This document shows positions 20,664 through 29,597 of a DNA stretch of 64,000 nucleotides, in pieces (within the stretch, counting starts at the first letter, position 1; every line of letters begins with the position of its first letter). A program made the translations under genes and the position numbers. Source of the stretch: an uncultured Rhodospirillaceae bacterium (lineage in GTDB: Bacteria > Pseudomonadota > Alphaproteobacteria > Rhodospirillales > Casp-alpha2). The stretch is taken from assembly GCA_913030825.1 (NCBI GenBank), contig CAJWCU010000003.1, positions 186,001 to 250,000 of the forward strand. Reading direction: 5' to 3'. The notes beneath the pieces were generated by a model. It did not search any database. It was not told the DNA's origin and was given only the letters and a program-made list of their open reading frames with translations.

Positions 20664-21110
20664 CTAGAACGGCTGCACGATCACCATCAGCACAATAACC
20701 ACCATCAACACCGCCGGTACCTCGTTCATGAACCTGTAAAACCGGCCGGAATGGGTATTACGATCTTCGGCGAAAGCACGCCGCCATTTGCCGCAAAACA
20801 CATGCATCACCAGCATCGCGATCACCGCCGTCAGCTTCGTATGAAACCATCCGGCCTGCCAGATCGCGGGGCTTGAATCGTAGACCATGATCAAGCCGAA
20901 AATCACCGACGCCATCATCGACGGGTTCAGGATACCCCGCATCAAGCGGCGTTCCATGATCTTGAAGGTCTCGGACTTGTCCGATCCGGGCTCCGCATCG
21001 ACGTGATAGACGTAAAGCCTGGGCAAATAGAGCAGTCCCGCCATCCAGGCGATGACGCTGATGACGTGCAATCCCTTGATCCAGAGATAAGCGTCGCCGG
21101 ACAATTCCAT
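20664..21110 (-). CDS. hemJ: Protoporphyrinogen IX oxidase HemJ
   Basis: A 148-residue membrane protein that oxidises protoporphyrinogen IX in heme synthesis. It has four hydrophobic segments, the conserved GLHVISVIAWMAGLLYLPRL first helix with its invariant His, and a later WFHTKLTAV motif. HemJ is the usual enzyme in alphaproteobacteria lacking HemG or HemY. It lies 19 bases after hemH on the same strand. Confidence 0.93.
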   Translation of the reverse strand: MELSGDAYLWIKGLHVISVIAWMAGLLYLPRLYVYHVDAEPGSDKSETFKIMERRLMRGILNPSMMASVIFGLIMVYDSSPAIWQAGWFHTKLTAVIAMLVMHVFCGKWRRAFAEDRNTHSGRFYRFMNEVPAVLMVVIVLMVIVQPF

Positions 21111-21129
21111 CAGATCGACCCCTTATTCC

Positions 21130-22179
21130 TCAGCCCGCCGCCGGGCACTTGCCCCATTCCGCGGGGCACAACCGGCTTCCCGACGGATGACAGGTCCGCG
21201 CCCCGGCTCCGGACGCTCCTTCGACGATTTCGGCCAAGGCACCGATAAACGCCGGTGCCGTGCCGACCGTCGCCACCCGGTGATAAGCGGGCACACCCGC
21301 ATGGTCCGCGACTTCGCGATATTCGATGTCCAACTCGACCAGGGTTTCCGAATGCTCTGACACGAACGCAATGGGCACAACGACAAGCGGCACCTTATCG
21401 ACACCCGCACGCTTGATTTCATCCTCGGTCGCCGGTCCGATCCACTCCAGAGGGCCGACCTGGCTCTGATAGCAGACCACCGGATCGAACTCGGTCATGC
21501 CGCGTACGTGGAGTTCAGCAATCACGGCGGCCGAGGTTTGCTCGACCTGCCATTGATAGGGATCGCCCTTGGCAATCACCTTCTTGGGCAAACCATGGGC
21601 CGAGAAAAGCACCCGCGGCCTCCCGGCGGCTTTCGCCTCTTCGATCCCCGCCGCGACCAGATCGGCCTCGGCCGCGATCAACCCCGGCGCGGTCGGATAA
21701 CAACAGGCCGCCCGCATTTTCTCCGTCACGCCGGCAGATCTCGCCGCCTTCCGCCAATCCTTCAAGGACGACGCCGAGGTCGTTGTCGAATATTGCGGAT
21801 AAAGCGGCAGTTCGATCACTTCGTCGGGCGCGAAATCGGCAACGGCCTTGGCCGTCTCGGCACTCATCGGATGCCAATACCGCATGCAAATGAAGACCTT
21901 GGTCTCGGGCTTTCCCGCGCCGTTCAACAGGCTTTCCAACGCCGCAGCCTGGGCTTCCGTTTCCGGTACCAAAGGCGACCGTCCGCCGATGTTACCGTAG
22001 ATTTCCCGCGCGATCGGCGCGCGTTTCCGGCTGATCGTCTTGGCGATGAACCACCGCAGAGGATTGGGAAGGCTGATGATCGCCGGATCGGAAAACAGAT
22101 TGTACAGAAACGGCTCGACCGCGTCCGGCCCGTCAGGACCGCCCAGGTTGAACAGAACCACCGCCCGCTTGCCTGTCAT
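21130..22179 (-). CDS. hemH: Ferrochelatase
   Basis: A 349-residue enzyme that inserts iron into protoporphyrin IX, the last heme step. Motifs include VLFNLGGPDGP at the N terminus, CMRYWHPMSAETA, LPLYPQYSTTTS, FSAHGLPKK with the catalytic His, and FVSEHSETLVELDIEY. The tail contains three cysteines in the last 20 residues (CHPSGSRLCPAEWGKC), like the cluster-bearing C terminus described for Caulobacter ferrochelatase. It starts five bases after the hemE stop, forming hemE-hemH-hemJ. Confidence 0.96.
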   Translation of the reverse strand: MTGKRAVVLFNLGGPDGPDAVEPFLYNLFSDPAIISLPNPLRWFIAKTISRKRAPIAREIYGNIGGRSPLVPETEAQAAALESLLNGAGKPETKVFICMRYWHPMSAETAKAVADFAPDEVIELPLYPQYSTTTSASSLKDWRKAARSAGVTEKMRAACCYPTAPGLIAAEADLVAAGIEEAKAAGRPRVLFSAHGLPKKVIAKGDPYQWQVEQTSAAVIAELHVRGMTEFDPVVCYQSQVGPLEWIGPATEDEIKRAGVDKVPLVVVPIAFVSEHSETLVELDIEYREVADHAGVPAYHRVATVGTAPAFIGALAEIVEGASGAGARTCHPSGSRLCPAEWGKCPAAG

Positions 22180-22184
22180 CGAAT

Positions 22185-23228
22185 CTAATCCTCTCCGCCG
22201 TCCGGGCCGCGCAGCACGTCCAACACCCGCGCGACGTTCTCCGGCGGCGTCATGGGCAGGATACCGTGGCCCAGATTGAAGATGAAGGGACGCCCGGTCA
22301 TCGTCCGTTTGATCCGGCGCACGGCCGCATCCATTTCATCTCCGCCGGTCACCAGCAGCTGATTGTCCAGGTTCCCCTGTAGCACGACTTCCGGCCCGAT
22401 CGCCTTGCGCGCCCAGGACAGCGGCACCTGACTATCGACCGACATGCCGTTGATGCCGGTCCTCAAGGCATAATCCGCCACCATCACCCCGGCACCGCGG
22501 GGGAAGCCGATAATCGGCACATCCGGATGCACCTCCTTGATGCGCGAAACGATCCGGGCCGTCGGCTCGACGATCCAGCGTTCGAACAAGGTCTCGTCGG
22601 CAATACCGGACCAGCTGTCGAACAGCTGCAACACCTCGGCACCGGCCTCGACCTGACGGCAAAGGTAGGCGACCAGGGCGTCTTCCAATTTCGTCATCAA
22701 CGCCCGGAAATCGTCCGGCGCGCCATAGGCCATGCGTTTCAACTTACCGCCGTCGACCCCGCCCCGGCCTTCGACCATGTAGAACGCCAGCGTCCAGGGC
22801 GACCCCGCAAAACCGATCAAGGCCGTCTCGTCCGGCAATTCCCGGCGCAGGCGCGTCAACGTTTCAAACACGGGCGCCAGATGGTCCAACACGCCTTCCG
22901 GTGTCAAGGCATCGATACCGGCACGGTCGGTCACCGGATCGAGCAACGGGCCGACCCCTTCCTCGAACCGCACGTTCTGACCCAGGGCATCGGGGATCAC
23001 CAGGATATCGGAGAACAGGATCGCCGCGTCGAAGCCGTACCGGCGGATCGGCTGCAATGTCGCCTCAACCGTCAGATCCGGCGTGTAACAGAAATTCAGG
23101 AAATTAGGCGCCGTCTTGCGAAGCGCCCGGTATTCGTCCAGGTACCGTCCGGCCTGGCGCATGAACCACACGGGCGGCGTCGCCGGGGTCTTACCGGAAA
23201 AGGGTTCAAGAAAGGCACGCACGGGCAC
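22185..23228 (-). CDS. hemE: Uroporphyrinogen decarboxylase
   Basis: A 347-residue enzyme converting uroporphyrinogen III to coproporphyrinogen III. The two signatures are PPVWFMRQAGRYLDEYR near the N terminus and GFAGSPWTLAFYMVEG in the middle, with LQLFDSWSG downstream. The start is GTG at 23228, preceded by AGGAGA at 5 bases. It is the first gene to the left of the candidate origin and points away from it, as hemE does beside the Caulobacter origin. Confidence 0.97.
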   Translation of the reverse strand: MPVRAFLEPFSGKTPATPPVWFMRQAGRYLDEYRALRKTAPNFLNFCYTPDLTVEATLQPIRRYGFDAAILFSDILVIPDALGQNVRFEEGVGPLLDPVTDRAGIDALTPEGVLDHLAPVFETLTRLRRELPDETALIGFAGSPWTLAFYMVEGRGGVDGGKLKRMAYGAPDDFRALMTKLEDALVAYLCRQVEAGAEVLQLFDSWSGIADETLFERWIVEPTARIVSRIKEVHPDVPIIGFPRGAGVMVADYALRTGINGMSVDSQVPLSWARKAIGPEVVLQGNLDNQLLVTGGDEMDAAVRRIKRTMTGRPFIFNLGHGILPMTPPENVARVLDVLRGPDGGED

Positions 23229-23737
23229 GATGTCTCCTGTTCAAGTCTTCCAAGGATGCATTCACTCACCCCCTCCAGACTAATTTTGGTCGGCGATCCC
23301 GACCGATTGCCAGGATAGACACGCGTCCTACCTATTCAATTAAACAATTCTTTTAAAGATAATTGATGTTGTAGTAGGGGGGTGGAATGTCGGGGATCAA
23401 ATGCATCAACAGGTTATCCCGACTCTTCTAAAACATCCGACCGGACGGCCGGACAGGATGTGCATTAACCCGGGATAGACGAAAAGGATCGGCGGATTCA
23501 TCGGCACCGGGTTGGTTTACCTGCCGTTTCGAAACCTGGGGAAAGAGGGCATGAAACGATGCCTCTTTCCCGGTTGTCACCGTTCGCAAAAGGGCGGGAT
23601 TATGTTTTACAGGCGCTGCCCCCCTGTGTATCCATGAACGGCCTTCGGGTGGGGAAACCGGGGTGTCCCCAAACCATGCCGGTTATCCCCATGTCCGCCC
23701 GATTTCATACAGAGGTTCTGCCGGAGTTTTCCCGACC
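23229..23737. other. Candidate chromosomal replication origin (oriC) between hemE and ppsR
   Basis: This 509-base non-coding gap has the same flanks as the mapped Caulobacter origin (hemE on one side, the CC_0001/PPSR gene on the other), and genes diverge from it on both sides. Bases 23331-23370 contain 8 G/C in 40, a plausible unwinding element. Two DnaA-like sites share GGTTATCCC: TTATCCCGA at 23414-23422 (7 of 9 to TTATCCACA) and TTATCCCCA at 23683-23691 (8 of 9). GGATAGAC occurs twice (23313 and 23473). No canonical TTAA-N7-TTAA CtrA box was found. parB, parA and two parS sites lie 10-15 kb away. Confidence 0.65.
23539..23571. repeat. Large hairpin in the origin/ppsR leader
   Basis: GGGAAAGAGG-CAT on the left and ATG-CCTCTTTCCC on the right form a 13-bp stem with one bulged G and the 6-base loop GAAACG. 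There is no T run, so it is not a typical terminator. It sits 170 bases before the ppsR start and inside the candidate origin. Confidence 0.6.
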
Positions 23738-24568
23738 GTGAAGGAATTCCATCTGCATCTGATTTCCGACTCGACCGGCGAGACCGTCAGCATGGTCGCG
23801 CGGGCTTGCCTTGCGCAATTCGACGGTGTCGATGCCCATGAACATATGTGGAGCATGGTCCGAAGCCCGGAGCTGATCGACCAGGTGCTGGGCGTCGTCA
23901 GGGAACAGCCGGGGATGGTGCTCTACACCTTGGTTCATGAAGACCTGCGCAAACAATTGGAAGACGGTTGCCGCCGCCTGATGGTGCCGCATATTCCGGT
24001 GCTCGATCCGGTGCTGGGTTCCATGGGCGCCTATTTCAATGCCAAGGCCCGTGCCCGGCCCGGTCGCCAGCACCAAATGGATGCCGAATATTTCGACCGG
24101 ATCGAAGCCATGCATTTCGCGTTGAGCCACGATGACGGGCAGTCGACCTGGGATTTGGACGATGCCGACGTGGTTCTGGTCGGTGTCTCGCGTACGTCGA
24201 AAACACCGACCAGCGTTTATCTCGCCAACCGGGGTCTCAAGACGGCGAACGTTCCTTTCGTGCCCGGCGTGCCGCTGCCCGACGACCTTTATAAATTGAA
24301 AAATCCATTGGTCGTCGGCCTGACGAAGGACCCGCGGCGGCTGGTCGAAATCCGCCGCCAGCGCTTGCGTCTTCTCGATCAGGACGAAAACACGGACTAC
24401 GTCGATCTCGACATGGTGTCGAAGGAAATTTCCGAAGCCCGCCGCGTCTTCGCCAAATACGAATGGCCGGTCATCAATGTGACCCGAAAGTCGATCGAGG
24501 AAACGGCCGCCAACGTCATCCAGTTGCTGAGCCGCCGCCGGGGTGAGTCTCCCGGCCCGCTGACGTGA
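23738..24568 (+). CDS. ppsR: Pyruvate, water dikinase regulatory protein (PSRP, DUF299)
   Basis: A 276-residue bifunctional kinase/phosphorylase that controls PEP synthase or pyruvate phosphate dikinase by ADP-dependent phosphorylation and Pi-dependent reversal. Start VKEFHLHLISDSTGETV is the family's N terminus (GTG 23738). The P-loop is GVSRTSKTPTS around 150-160, followed by VPGVPLP and GLTKDPRRL. It is the first gene to the right of the candidate origin. Its stop overlaps the maf GTG (GTGA), giving coupled translation. Confidence 0.94.
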   Translation: MKEFHLHLISDSTGETVSMVARACLAQFDGVDAHEHMWSMVRSPELIDQVLGVVREQPGMVLYTLVHEDLRKQLEDGCRRLMVPHIPVLDPVLGSMGAYFNAKARARPGRQHQMDAEYFDRIEAMHFALSHDDGQSTWDLDDADVVLVGVSRTSKTPTSVYLANRGLKTANVPFVPGVPLPDDLYKLKNPLVVGLTKDPRRLVEIRRQRLRLLDQDENTDYVDLDMVSKEISEARRVFAKYEWPVINVTRKSIEETAANVIQLLSRRRGESPGPLT

Positions 24569-25191
24569 GCGGACTGTCTACATCTTTCAATCTGGTTCTC
24601 GCATCCGGCAGCCGCGTCCGCCGGACCCTTCTGACCGGCGCGGGACTTGATCCGACGGTCGATCCCGCCGACCTGGACGAACCGGCGATCGAGGCGGATT
24701 GCCGCCTGCGCGGACTGGATACTCCGGCGACGGCGTTGGCGCTGGCCGAGGCCAAGGCCAGGCTGGTCGTGGCGCGCCATCCGGGCGCGGTCGTCATCGC
24801 TTGCGACCAGATGCTGGACGTCGGCGGCGAAAGCCTGCGCAAGCCGGATGACATGGCCGGCGCCGCCGCGACGCTTCGTCGGCTCGCCGGGCGGGACCAT
24901 CGTTTGATCTGCGGCACCGTGATCCGGCGCGGGGACGAGACCCTATGGCGTCATACGGACGAAGCCGTATTGACCATGCGCCCGCTGGACGCCGCCGCCA
25001 TCGAGGCTTATCTCGCCCGGGCTGGCGAGGTCGTCCTGACCTCCGTCGGGGCTTATCAATTGGAAGGCCTGGGTGCGCAGTTGTTCGAACGCATCGAAGG
25101 CGACTATTTTACCATCCTCGGCCTGCCCTTGCTGCCGCTGCTGGCGGCGCTTCGGGAACAGGACCTGGCGGTGGCGGGGTTGCTCTCGTAA
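24565..25191 (+). CDS. maf: Maf-like nucleoside triphosphate pyrophosphatase
   Basis: A 208-residue Maf-fold protein that hydrolyses canonical or modified NTPs. The nucleotide-binding N terminus is LVLASGSRVRRTLL, with AIEADCR, VIACDQMLDVGG, and the late VGAYQLEGLGAQLFERIEGDYFTILGLP motif; the family Asp is in ACDQ. Start is GTG 24565, overlapping ppsR. The following aroE begins 27 bases later. Confidence 0.92.
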   Translation: MSGLSTSFNLVLASGSRVRRTLLTGAGLDPTVDPADLDEPAIEADCRLRGLDTPATALALAEAKARLVVARHPGAVVIACDQMLDVGGESLRKPDDMAGAAATLRRLAGRDHRLICGTVIRRGDETLWRHTDEAVLTMRPLDAAAIEAYLARAGEVVLTSVGAYQLEGLGAQLFERIEGDYFTILGLPLLPLLAALREQDLAVAGLLS

Positions 25192-25218
25192 TGGGGCCTG
25201 GAATTTAAGGAATAGACG

Positions 25219-26070
25219 ATGAGCATGACCGGCGCGACGAAATTGGCGGGTGTCATGGGGTGGCCCGTGGCGCATTCTTTGTCGCCTGCGCTGCACGGCC
25301 ATTGGCTGGACAGCCTGGGCATCGACGGCGCTTACCTTCCGTTGGCCGTCGCACCCGAGAATTTCTCCGAGGTCCTGGCGGCCTTGCCGAAGATGGGCTT
25401 TCGCGGCGTGAACGTCACGGTTCCTCATAAAGAAGCCGCCCTGGCCGCCGTTGACGAGGCCGATGCCTTGGCGCGGCGGATCGGTGCGGTGAACACCATC
25501 GTCGTCGGCGCCGACGGCAAACTGACCGGCACGAATACGGACGGGTTCGGCTTTCTCGAAAATCTCAAGGCGGGGGCTCCGGAGTGGACTGTTGCTGGCG
25601 GTCCGGCGGTGGTGCTGGGCGCCGGCGGTGCGGCGCGCGCCGTGGCCGTTGCGCTGATCGACGCCGGAGCGCCGGAGATCGTCCTGGTCAATCGAACCCG
25701 TGCACGGGCGGAAAAGATCGCGGCCGACCTGGGCGGCCCCCTGGTGGTGTGGGATTGGGATGATCGCGCGGCGGCGCTGGCGGGCGTCAATCTTCTGGTC
25801 AACACGACGACGCTGGGCATGACCGGCAAGGCGGCGTTGGATATTTCGCTGGACGCCCTGCCGACAGGGGCGCTGGTCAACGACATCGTTTATGCGCCCC
25901 TGCAAACGGAATTGTTGGCGGCGGCTTCGGCGCGCGGCAATCCGGTGGTCGACGGTCTCGGCATGTTGCTGCACCAGGCGCGGCCCGGGTTCGAGGCCTG
26001 GTTCGGCGTCGCCCCCGAGGTCACGCCCGATCTTCGTGCCCGCATTCTAGAAAACCTCGCAGGCTGTTGA
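25219..26070 (+). CDS. aroE: Shikimate dehydrogenase
   Basis: A 283-residue NADPH enzyme of aromatic amino-acid synthesis that reduces 3-dehydroshikimate. The N-terminal substrate domain shows GWPVAHSLSPALH and VTVPHKEAAL with the catalytic Lys; the NADP loop is VLGAGGAARAVAVAL followed by NRTRARAEKIA. A ribosome site AAGGA is before ATG 25219. It continues the maf-aroE-coaE-dnaQ run. Confidence 0.95.
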   Translation: MSMTGATKLAGVMGWPVAHSLSPALHGHWLDSLGIDGAYLPLAVAPENFSEVLAALPKMGFRGVNVTVPHKEAALAAVDEADALARRIGAVNTIVVGADGKLTGTNTDGFGFLENLKAGAPEWTVAGGPAVVLGAGGAARAVAVALIDAGAPEIVLVNRTRARAEKIAADLGGPLVVWDWDDRAAALAGVNLLVNTTTLGMTGKAALDISLDALPTGALVNDIVYAPLQTELLAAASARGNPVVDGLGMLLHQARPGFEAWFGVAPEVTPDLRARILENLAGC

Positions 26071-26087
26071 GCGGAGCGACCGGCACC

Positions 26088-26723
26088 ATGTTCATTCTCG
26101 GCCTTACCGGTTCCATCGGCATGGGCAAGACCTGGGCGGCGACCCGATTCCGCCGTTTGGGCGTGCCGGTGCATGATGCCGACGCTGCCGTGCATGCGTT
26201 GATGAGAAAGGGCGGCGCTGCCGTGACCGAGGTCGATGCGGCGTTTCCGGGCGTGGTCAAGGATGGTGCGGTCGACCGTCAGGCGCTGGGCGCCAAGGTT
26301 CTCGGGGACGACGACGCCCTGAAAAAACTGGAGGCGATCCTGCACCCCAAGGTCCGCCGCGCCGAAGGCCGGTTCCTGGCATCCCATGCCCGGCGACGCA
26401 CGCCGCTGGTCGTGCTCGATATTCCGTTATTGTTCGAGACGGGCGGCGACGTCCGATGCGACGCCGTGGTCGTGGTTCATTGCCGCGATGCGATCCAGCG
26501 CCGCCGGGTGTTGGCGCGGCCCGGCATGACCGAAGACCGCTTCGGGTCCGTGCTGGCCCGCCAGGTCCCGGCGCGGGAAAAAATATGGCTCGCCGATTTC
26601 GCCGTCGATACGGGCATCGGAGCATATCCGGCCTTGAAGCACATTCAGCGGATCGTCAAACTGACCCGATCTTGCAAAGGACGGATCTGGGCGCCGTCCC
26701 GCCATTGGTCATCCGCGGTCTAG
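26088..26723 (+). CDS. coaE: Dephospho-CoA kinase
   Basis: A 211-residue kinase for the last coenzyme A step. The P-loop is [11 protein letters not shown] at 5-15, followed by [21 protein letters not shown] and [13 protein letters not shown]. The start is ATG 26088; a TTG at 26067 overlapping aroE would add seven residues. The C-terminal 20 residues are Arg/Trp-rich and probably not conserved. Length is typical (E. coli 206). Confidence 0.93.
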   Translation: MFILGLTGSIGMGKTWAATRFRRLGVPVHDADAAVHALMRKGGAAVTEVDAAFPGVVKDGAVDRQALGAKVLGDDDALKKLEAILHPKVRRAEGRFLASHARRRTPLVVLDIPLLFETGGDVRCDAVVVVHCRDAIQRRRVLARPGMTEDRFGSVLARQVPAREKIWLADFAVDTGIGAYPALKHIQRIVKLTRSCKGRIWAPSRHWSSAV

Positions 26724-26748
26724 GGACCGCGACGTAAAGGAGACAGCC

Positions 26749-27414
26749 ATGCGGGAAGTGGTTCTGGATACGGAAACGACGGGGCTCGACCCCCTAAGCG
26801 GCCACCGCATCGTCGAAATCGGTTGCGTCGAACTGGTCAACCATGTGGCCTCGGGCCGAACCTATCACCAGTACGTCAATCCGGAACGGGACATGCCGGC
26901 GGAGGCTTTCCGCGTTCATGGCCTGTCCGAGGAGTTCCTGTCGGGTCATCCCGTTTTTGCCGACATCGCGGACGCCTTCGTCGATTTCATCGGCGACGCC
27001 CCCTTGGTGATCCACAATGCGTCCTTCGACATGGGTTTCATCAATGCCGAACTGGCGCGGCTCAAGCGGCCGTCGATCCCGATGGCGCAGGCGGTCGATA
27101 CGGTTTCGATGGCGCGAAAGAAATTCCCGGGCGCGGGGGCCAGCCTGGATGCGCTTTGTAAACGGTTTCAGATCGACAACACCCACCGCGATCTCCACGG
27201 GGCGCTGTTGGATTCCCGTTTGTTGGCGGAGGTTTATCTGGAACTGATCGGCGGGCGGCAGCCCGATCTGGAATTGGCGGCGGAAATCCAGGCGGAAGCG
27301 GTCGCCGTGGAAAAGGTCGTCCGGCCGCCGCGCACCCACGCGCCGCTCGCGGAAGAAGAAGCGGCCCATCAGGCTTTTCTGGAAAAACTGAACGATCCGG
27401 TCTGGACGCAATAG
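26749..27414 (+). CDS. dnaQ: DNA polymerase III subunit epsilon
   Basis: A 221-residue 3'-5' proofreading exonuclease of the DEDDh type. ExoI is [11 protein letters not shown], Exo[16 protein letters not shown], and the ExoIII region [21 protein letters not shown] carries the His and Asp. A clean AAGGAG lies 6 bases before the ATG at 26749. The C terminus includes a segment before the clamp-binding end. It closes the origin-rightward operon and converges on secB. Confidence 0.95.
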   Translation: MREVVLDTETTGLDPLSGHRIVEIGCVELVNHVASGRTYHQYVNPERDMPAEAFRVHGLSEEFLSGHPVFADIADAFVDFIGDAPLVIHNASFDMGFINAELARLKRPSIPMAQAVDTVSMARKKFPGAGASLDALCKRFQIDNTHRDLHGALLDSRLLAEVYLELIGGRQPDLELAAEIQAEAVAVEKVVRPPRTHAPLAEEEAAHQAFLEKLNDPVWTQ

Positions 27415-27438
27415 GCGATTTCGCAACCGCCCCGCCGA

Positions 27439-27942
27439 TCAGGCGTCGCCGGGCCCGGTTTTGACCTGGCTGCGCAGCTTGTCGACGTTTTGTTCGAACA
27501 AAGATGCGAAATCGACCGGACCGAGGATCAGCGGCTGAAACCCACCGTCGCGCGTGACGTCGGCCAGGATCGCGCGGGCGAAGGGGAACATCAGGCGCGG
27601 GCATTCGACGAACAGCATGGGGGCGCGATGCTGTTCCGGCACCTTCAAAGTGAACAAGCCGGCGTATTTCAGTTCCAGGATATAGGCGAGCTGGCCGCCC
27701 ACTTTGTTCTCGGCCTTCATGTCGAGGATGACCTCGAACACTTCGTCCGTGATGCCTTCGACCTGGACGTCCAGGTTCAGGTTCATGTCCGGCTGGCCTT
27801 GCGGCGGTTCGATGAACACCTGCGGAGCGCCCGGAATCTCGAACGACAGATCCTTGATGTATTGACCGTGGATGACCAGCGGAACCTGATCGCCCTCTTT
27901 GATTTCTTCGCCACCGATTTGGGGATTGATATCGTCGTTCAT
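27439..27942 (-). CDS. secB: Protein-export chaperone SecB
   Basis: A 167-residue tetrameric chaperone that keeps preproteins unfolded and hands them to SecA. Landmarks include YIKDLSFEIP near 28-37, the QPDMNLNLDVQV strand, and the SecA-binding-like CPRLMFPFARAILADVTRDGGFQPLILGPVDF. Start at 27942 has GGAG six bases upstream. It is downstream of fxsA on the minus strand with 76 bases between. Confidence 0.95.
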   Translation of the reverse strand: MNDDINPQIGGEEIKEGDQVPLVIHGQYIKDLSFEIPGAPQVFIEPPQGQPDMNLNLDVQVEGITDEVFEVILDMKAENKVGGQLAYILELKYAGLFTLKVPEQHRAPMLFVECPRLMFPFARAILADVTRDGGFQPLILGPVDFASLFEQNVDKLRSQVKTGPGDA

Positions 27943-28018
27943 GTTCGTCTCCGTACCAAAGGCGCTACGCTGCTACCATGGATCGCCGGGGGGGACAACC
28001 GCCAAGGCGATATCCCGC

Positions 28019-28582
28019 CTACCGGTTACCGCCGTGGCCGTCGTTTCCGCTGGAATCCGGGCTGTTCCCGATCTTGTCGGTTTCCGGCTCGACCTCTTCG
28101 AAATCGCCGTCGATGACCGGGCCGCCGGATGGCCCCGCCGGGCCGCCGGCGCGGTAGCCGGGATCGTCGAACGGGCCTCCTTGGGGCCCGCCCCCCATCC
28201 CGGAGGTCGAGACGTGGACCTGGCCGTGGGTCACGATGTACCGACCGATGGCCCGGGCGGCGACCGCACGGAACGGCGGCACGAACAACAAAAACCCGAA
28301 GGCGTCGGTCATGAACCCGGGGGTCAGCAACAACGCGCCGGCCATCACCAGACAAAGACCGTCGAACATTTCGACCACCGGCATTCGGTTTTCGGCCAGG
28401 CTTTCCTGAACCCGGCGCAGGGTATCCAGCCCCTGGTGACGCAGCAACGCCGTGCCCAGCATCGCGGTGAGGATGACCACCCCGATGGTCGACCACAGGC
28501 CGATGACGCCGCCGACCTGGATGAACAGGGCGATCTCGATCACCGGAACGGCGATGAAAAGCAACAGGATAAGAAGGGCCAC
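28019..28582 (-). CDS. fxsA: FxsA-family membrane protein
   Basis: A 187-residue membrane protein. The first 100 residues hold hydrophobic helices (LLILLLFIAVPVIEIALFI at the start, then GTALLRHQGLDTLRRVQ, and AGALLLTPGFMTDAFGFLLFVPP), the pattern of FxsA, known in E. coli to affect phage T7 exclusion when overproduced. The C-terminal 80 residues are hydrophilic, Gly/Pro/Asp-rich. Start is GTG at 28582 with AAGGGGAAG upstream; the longer frame has an implausible Arg-rich leader. Its neighbour order fxsA-secB opposite tim44 is standard in alphaproteobacteria. Confidence 0.88.
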   Translation of the reverse strand: MALLILLLFIAVPVIEIALFIQVGGVIGLWSTIGVVILTAMLGTALLRHQGLDTLRRVQESLAENRMPVVEMFDGLCLVMAGALLLTPGFMTDAFGFLLFVPPFRAVAARAIGRYIVTHGQVHVSTSGMGGGPQGGPFDDPGYRAGGPAGPSGGPVIDGDFEEVEPETDKIGNSPDSSGNDGHGGNR

Positions 28583-28879
28583 GGGTTGTGCTTCCCCTTG
28601 ATTACGATTATGTCTGGGCCAGCCGACGACGGCCCCGGAACGCCATATATAGGCAGGAAGTCGGCGTCGGCCCAGGCGGGTGACGGCCCGCAGCTTTTCT
28701 GGACCTGAACCCGGCGAGCCGTTAACCTTGCCGACAAGGGTCGCGAACGATCTTAAACCACGGGTACCCATGGCGGGTCCAGCCGCCTCCGGCACCCCGG
28801 CCTCCTGACCAAACGGCGCCGACCTATTGGGGTTCGGAACGGCCTGCCGGAGGCGCAAACAAAAGGTCCGAATTCACAC
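28583..28879. other. Divergent intergenic region fxsA / tim44
   Basis: This 297-base gap separates the divergent starts of fxsA and the Tim44-like gene and must hold both promoters. I see no convincing -35/-10 pair, no hairpin with a T run, and no small frame with a ribosome site. Confidence 0.4.
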
Positions 28880-29590
28880 ATGGGCGGCGGATTCCAATTT
28901 ATCGACATCATTCTCATCGCCATGGTGGCGGCGTTCTTCGTTCTGCGCCTGCGCAGCGTGCTCGGCCGCCGCGACGGTAATGACGGCAGCGGCCATCGCG
29001 ATCCGTTCAAACCGGCCCCTCCGGGCGAGACGGCGGAACAGGACAACAAGGTCATCCCCCTGCCCGACCGCAATTCGGACGCCGATGACGACGAAGCCCC
29101 CATGGGTGACGGCGCCGGCGCCTTTGCCAAGGAAGGCACGGTCGACAACGGCCTGGTGCAAATCCGGATCGCCGACCCCGATTTCCAGCCGGACGAATTC
29201 CAGGCCGGTGCCCGCGTGGCGTTCGAGATGATCCTCGACGCCTTCGCCTCCGGCGACGTGCGGACGTTGAAGAACCTGCTGGACGACGGCGTTTACGCCG
29301 ATTTCGAAGCGGCGATCCGCGACCGCGAGGAAGAAGGCATGATGGTCGAAGACACCCTGGTCGGGTTCAAGTCGGCGGATATCGTCGAAGCCTATATGGA
29401 AGGCCGCGTCGCCAACGTCACGGTCAAATTCGTCACCGAACAGGTCAATGTGACGCGCGACGCCGAAGGCCAGGTCGCCGAAGGCAATCCGAACGAAGTC
29501 ATCACCGTGACCGATTTCTGGACCTTCGCCCGCGATACCAAGGCCCGCGACCCCAACTGGACCCTGGTCGCCACCCATAGCGCCGATTAG
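28880..29590 (+). CDS. Tim44/TimA-like protein
   Basis: A 236-residue protein with a single N-terminal membrane helix (FIDIILIAMVAAFFVLRLRSVLG) and a C-terminal Tim44-like domain (AFEMILDAFASGDVRTLKNLL, then VTVKFVTEQVNV and TDFWTFARD). Tim44 domains in mitochondria tether the import motor; bacterial homologues (TimA) are inner-membrane associated and of unclear role. The genomic link to secB and mltA supports an envelope function. Start at ATG 28880; an AAAGG lies 14 bases upstream, a bit far. Confidence 0.9.
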   Translation: MGGGFQFIDIILIAMVAAFFVLRLRSVLGRRDGNDGSGHRDPFKPAPPGETAEQDNKVIPLPDRNSDADDDEAPMGDGAGAFAKEGTVDNGLVQIRIADPDFQPDEFQAGARVAFEMILDAFASGDVRTLKNLLDDGVYADFEAAIRDREEEGMMVEDTLVGFKSADIVEAYMEGRVANVTVKFVTEQVNVTRDAEGQVAEGNPNEVITVTDFWTFARDTKARDPNWTLVATHSAD

Positions 29591-29597
29591 GCGGCCC

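Noticed and set aside
20432-20698. An 88-codon plus-strand frame in the rho leader
   Set aside because: No ribosome site, no recognisable domain, and it overlaps hemJ antisense; composition is Arg-rich.
23329-23360. TTAA repeats in the origin gap as a CtrA box
   Set aside because: The two TTAA motifs at 23340 and 23353 are separated by nine bases, not the seven of the CtrA consensus.
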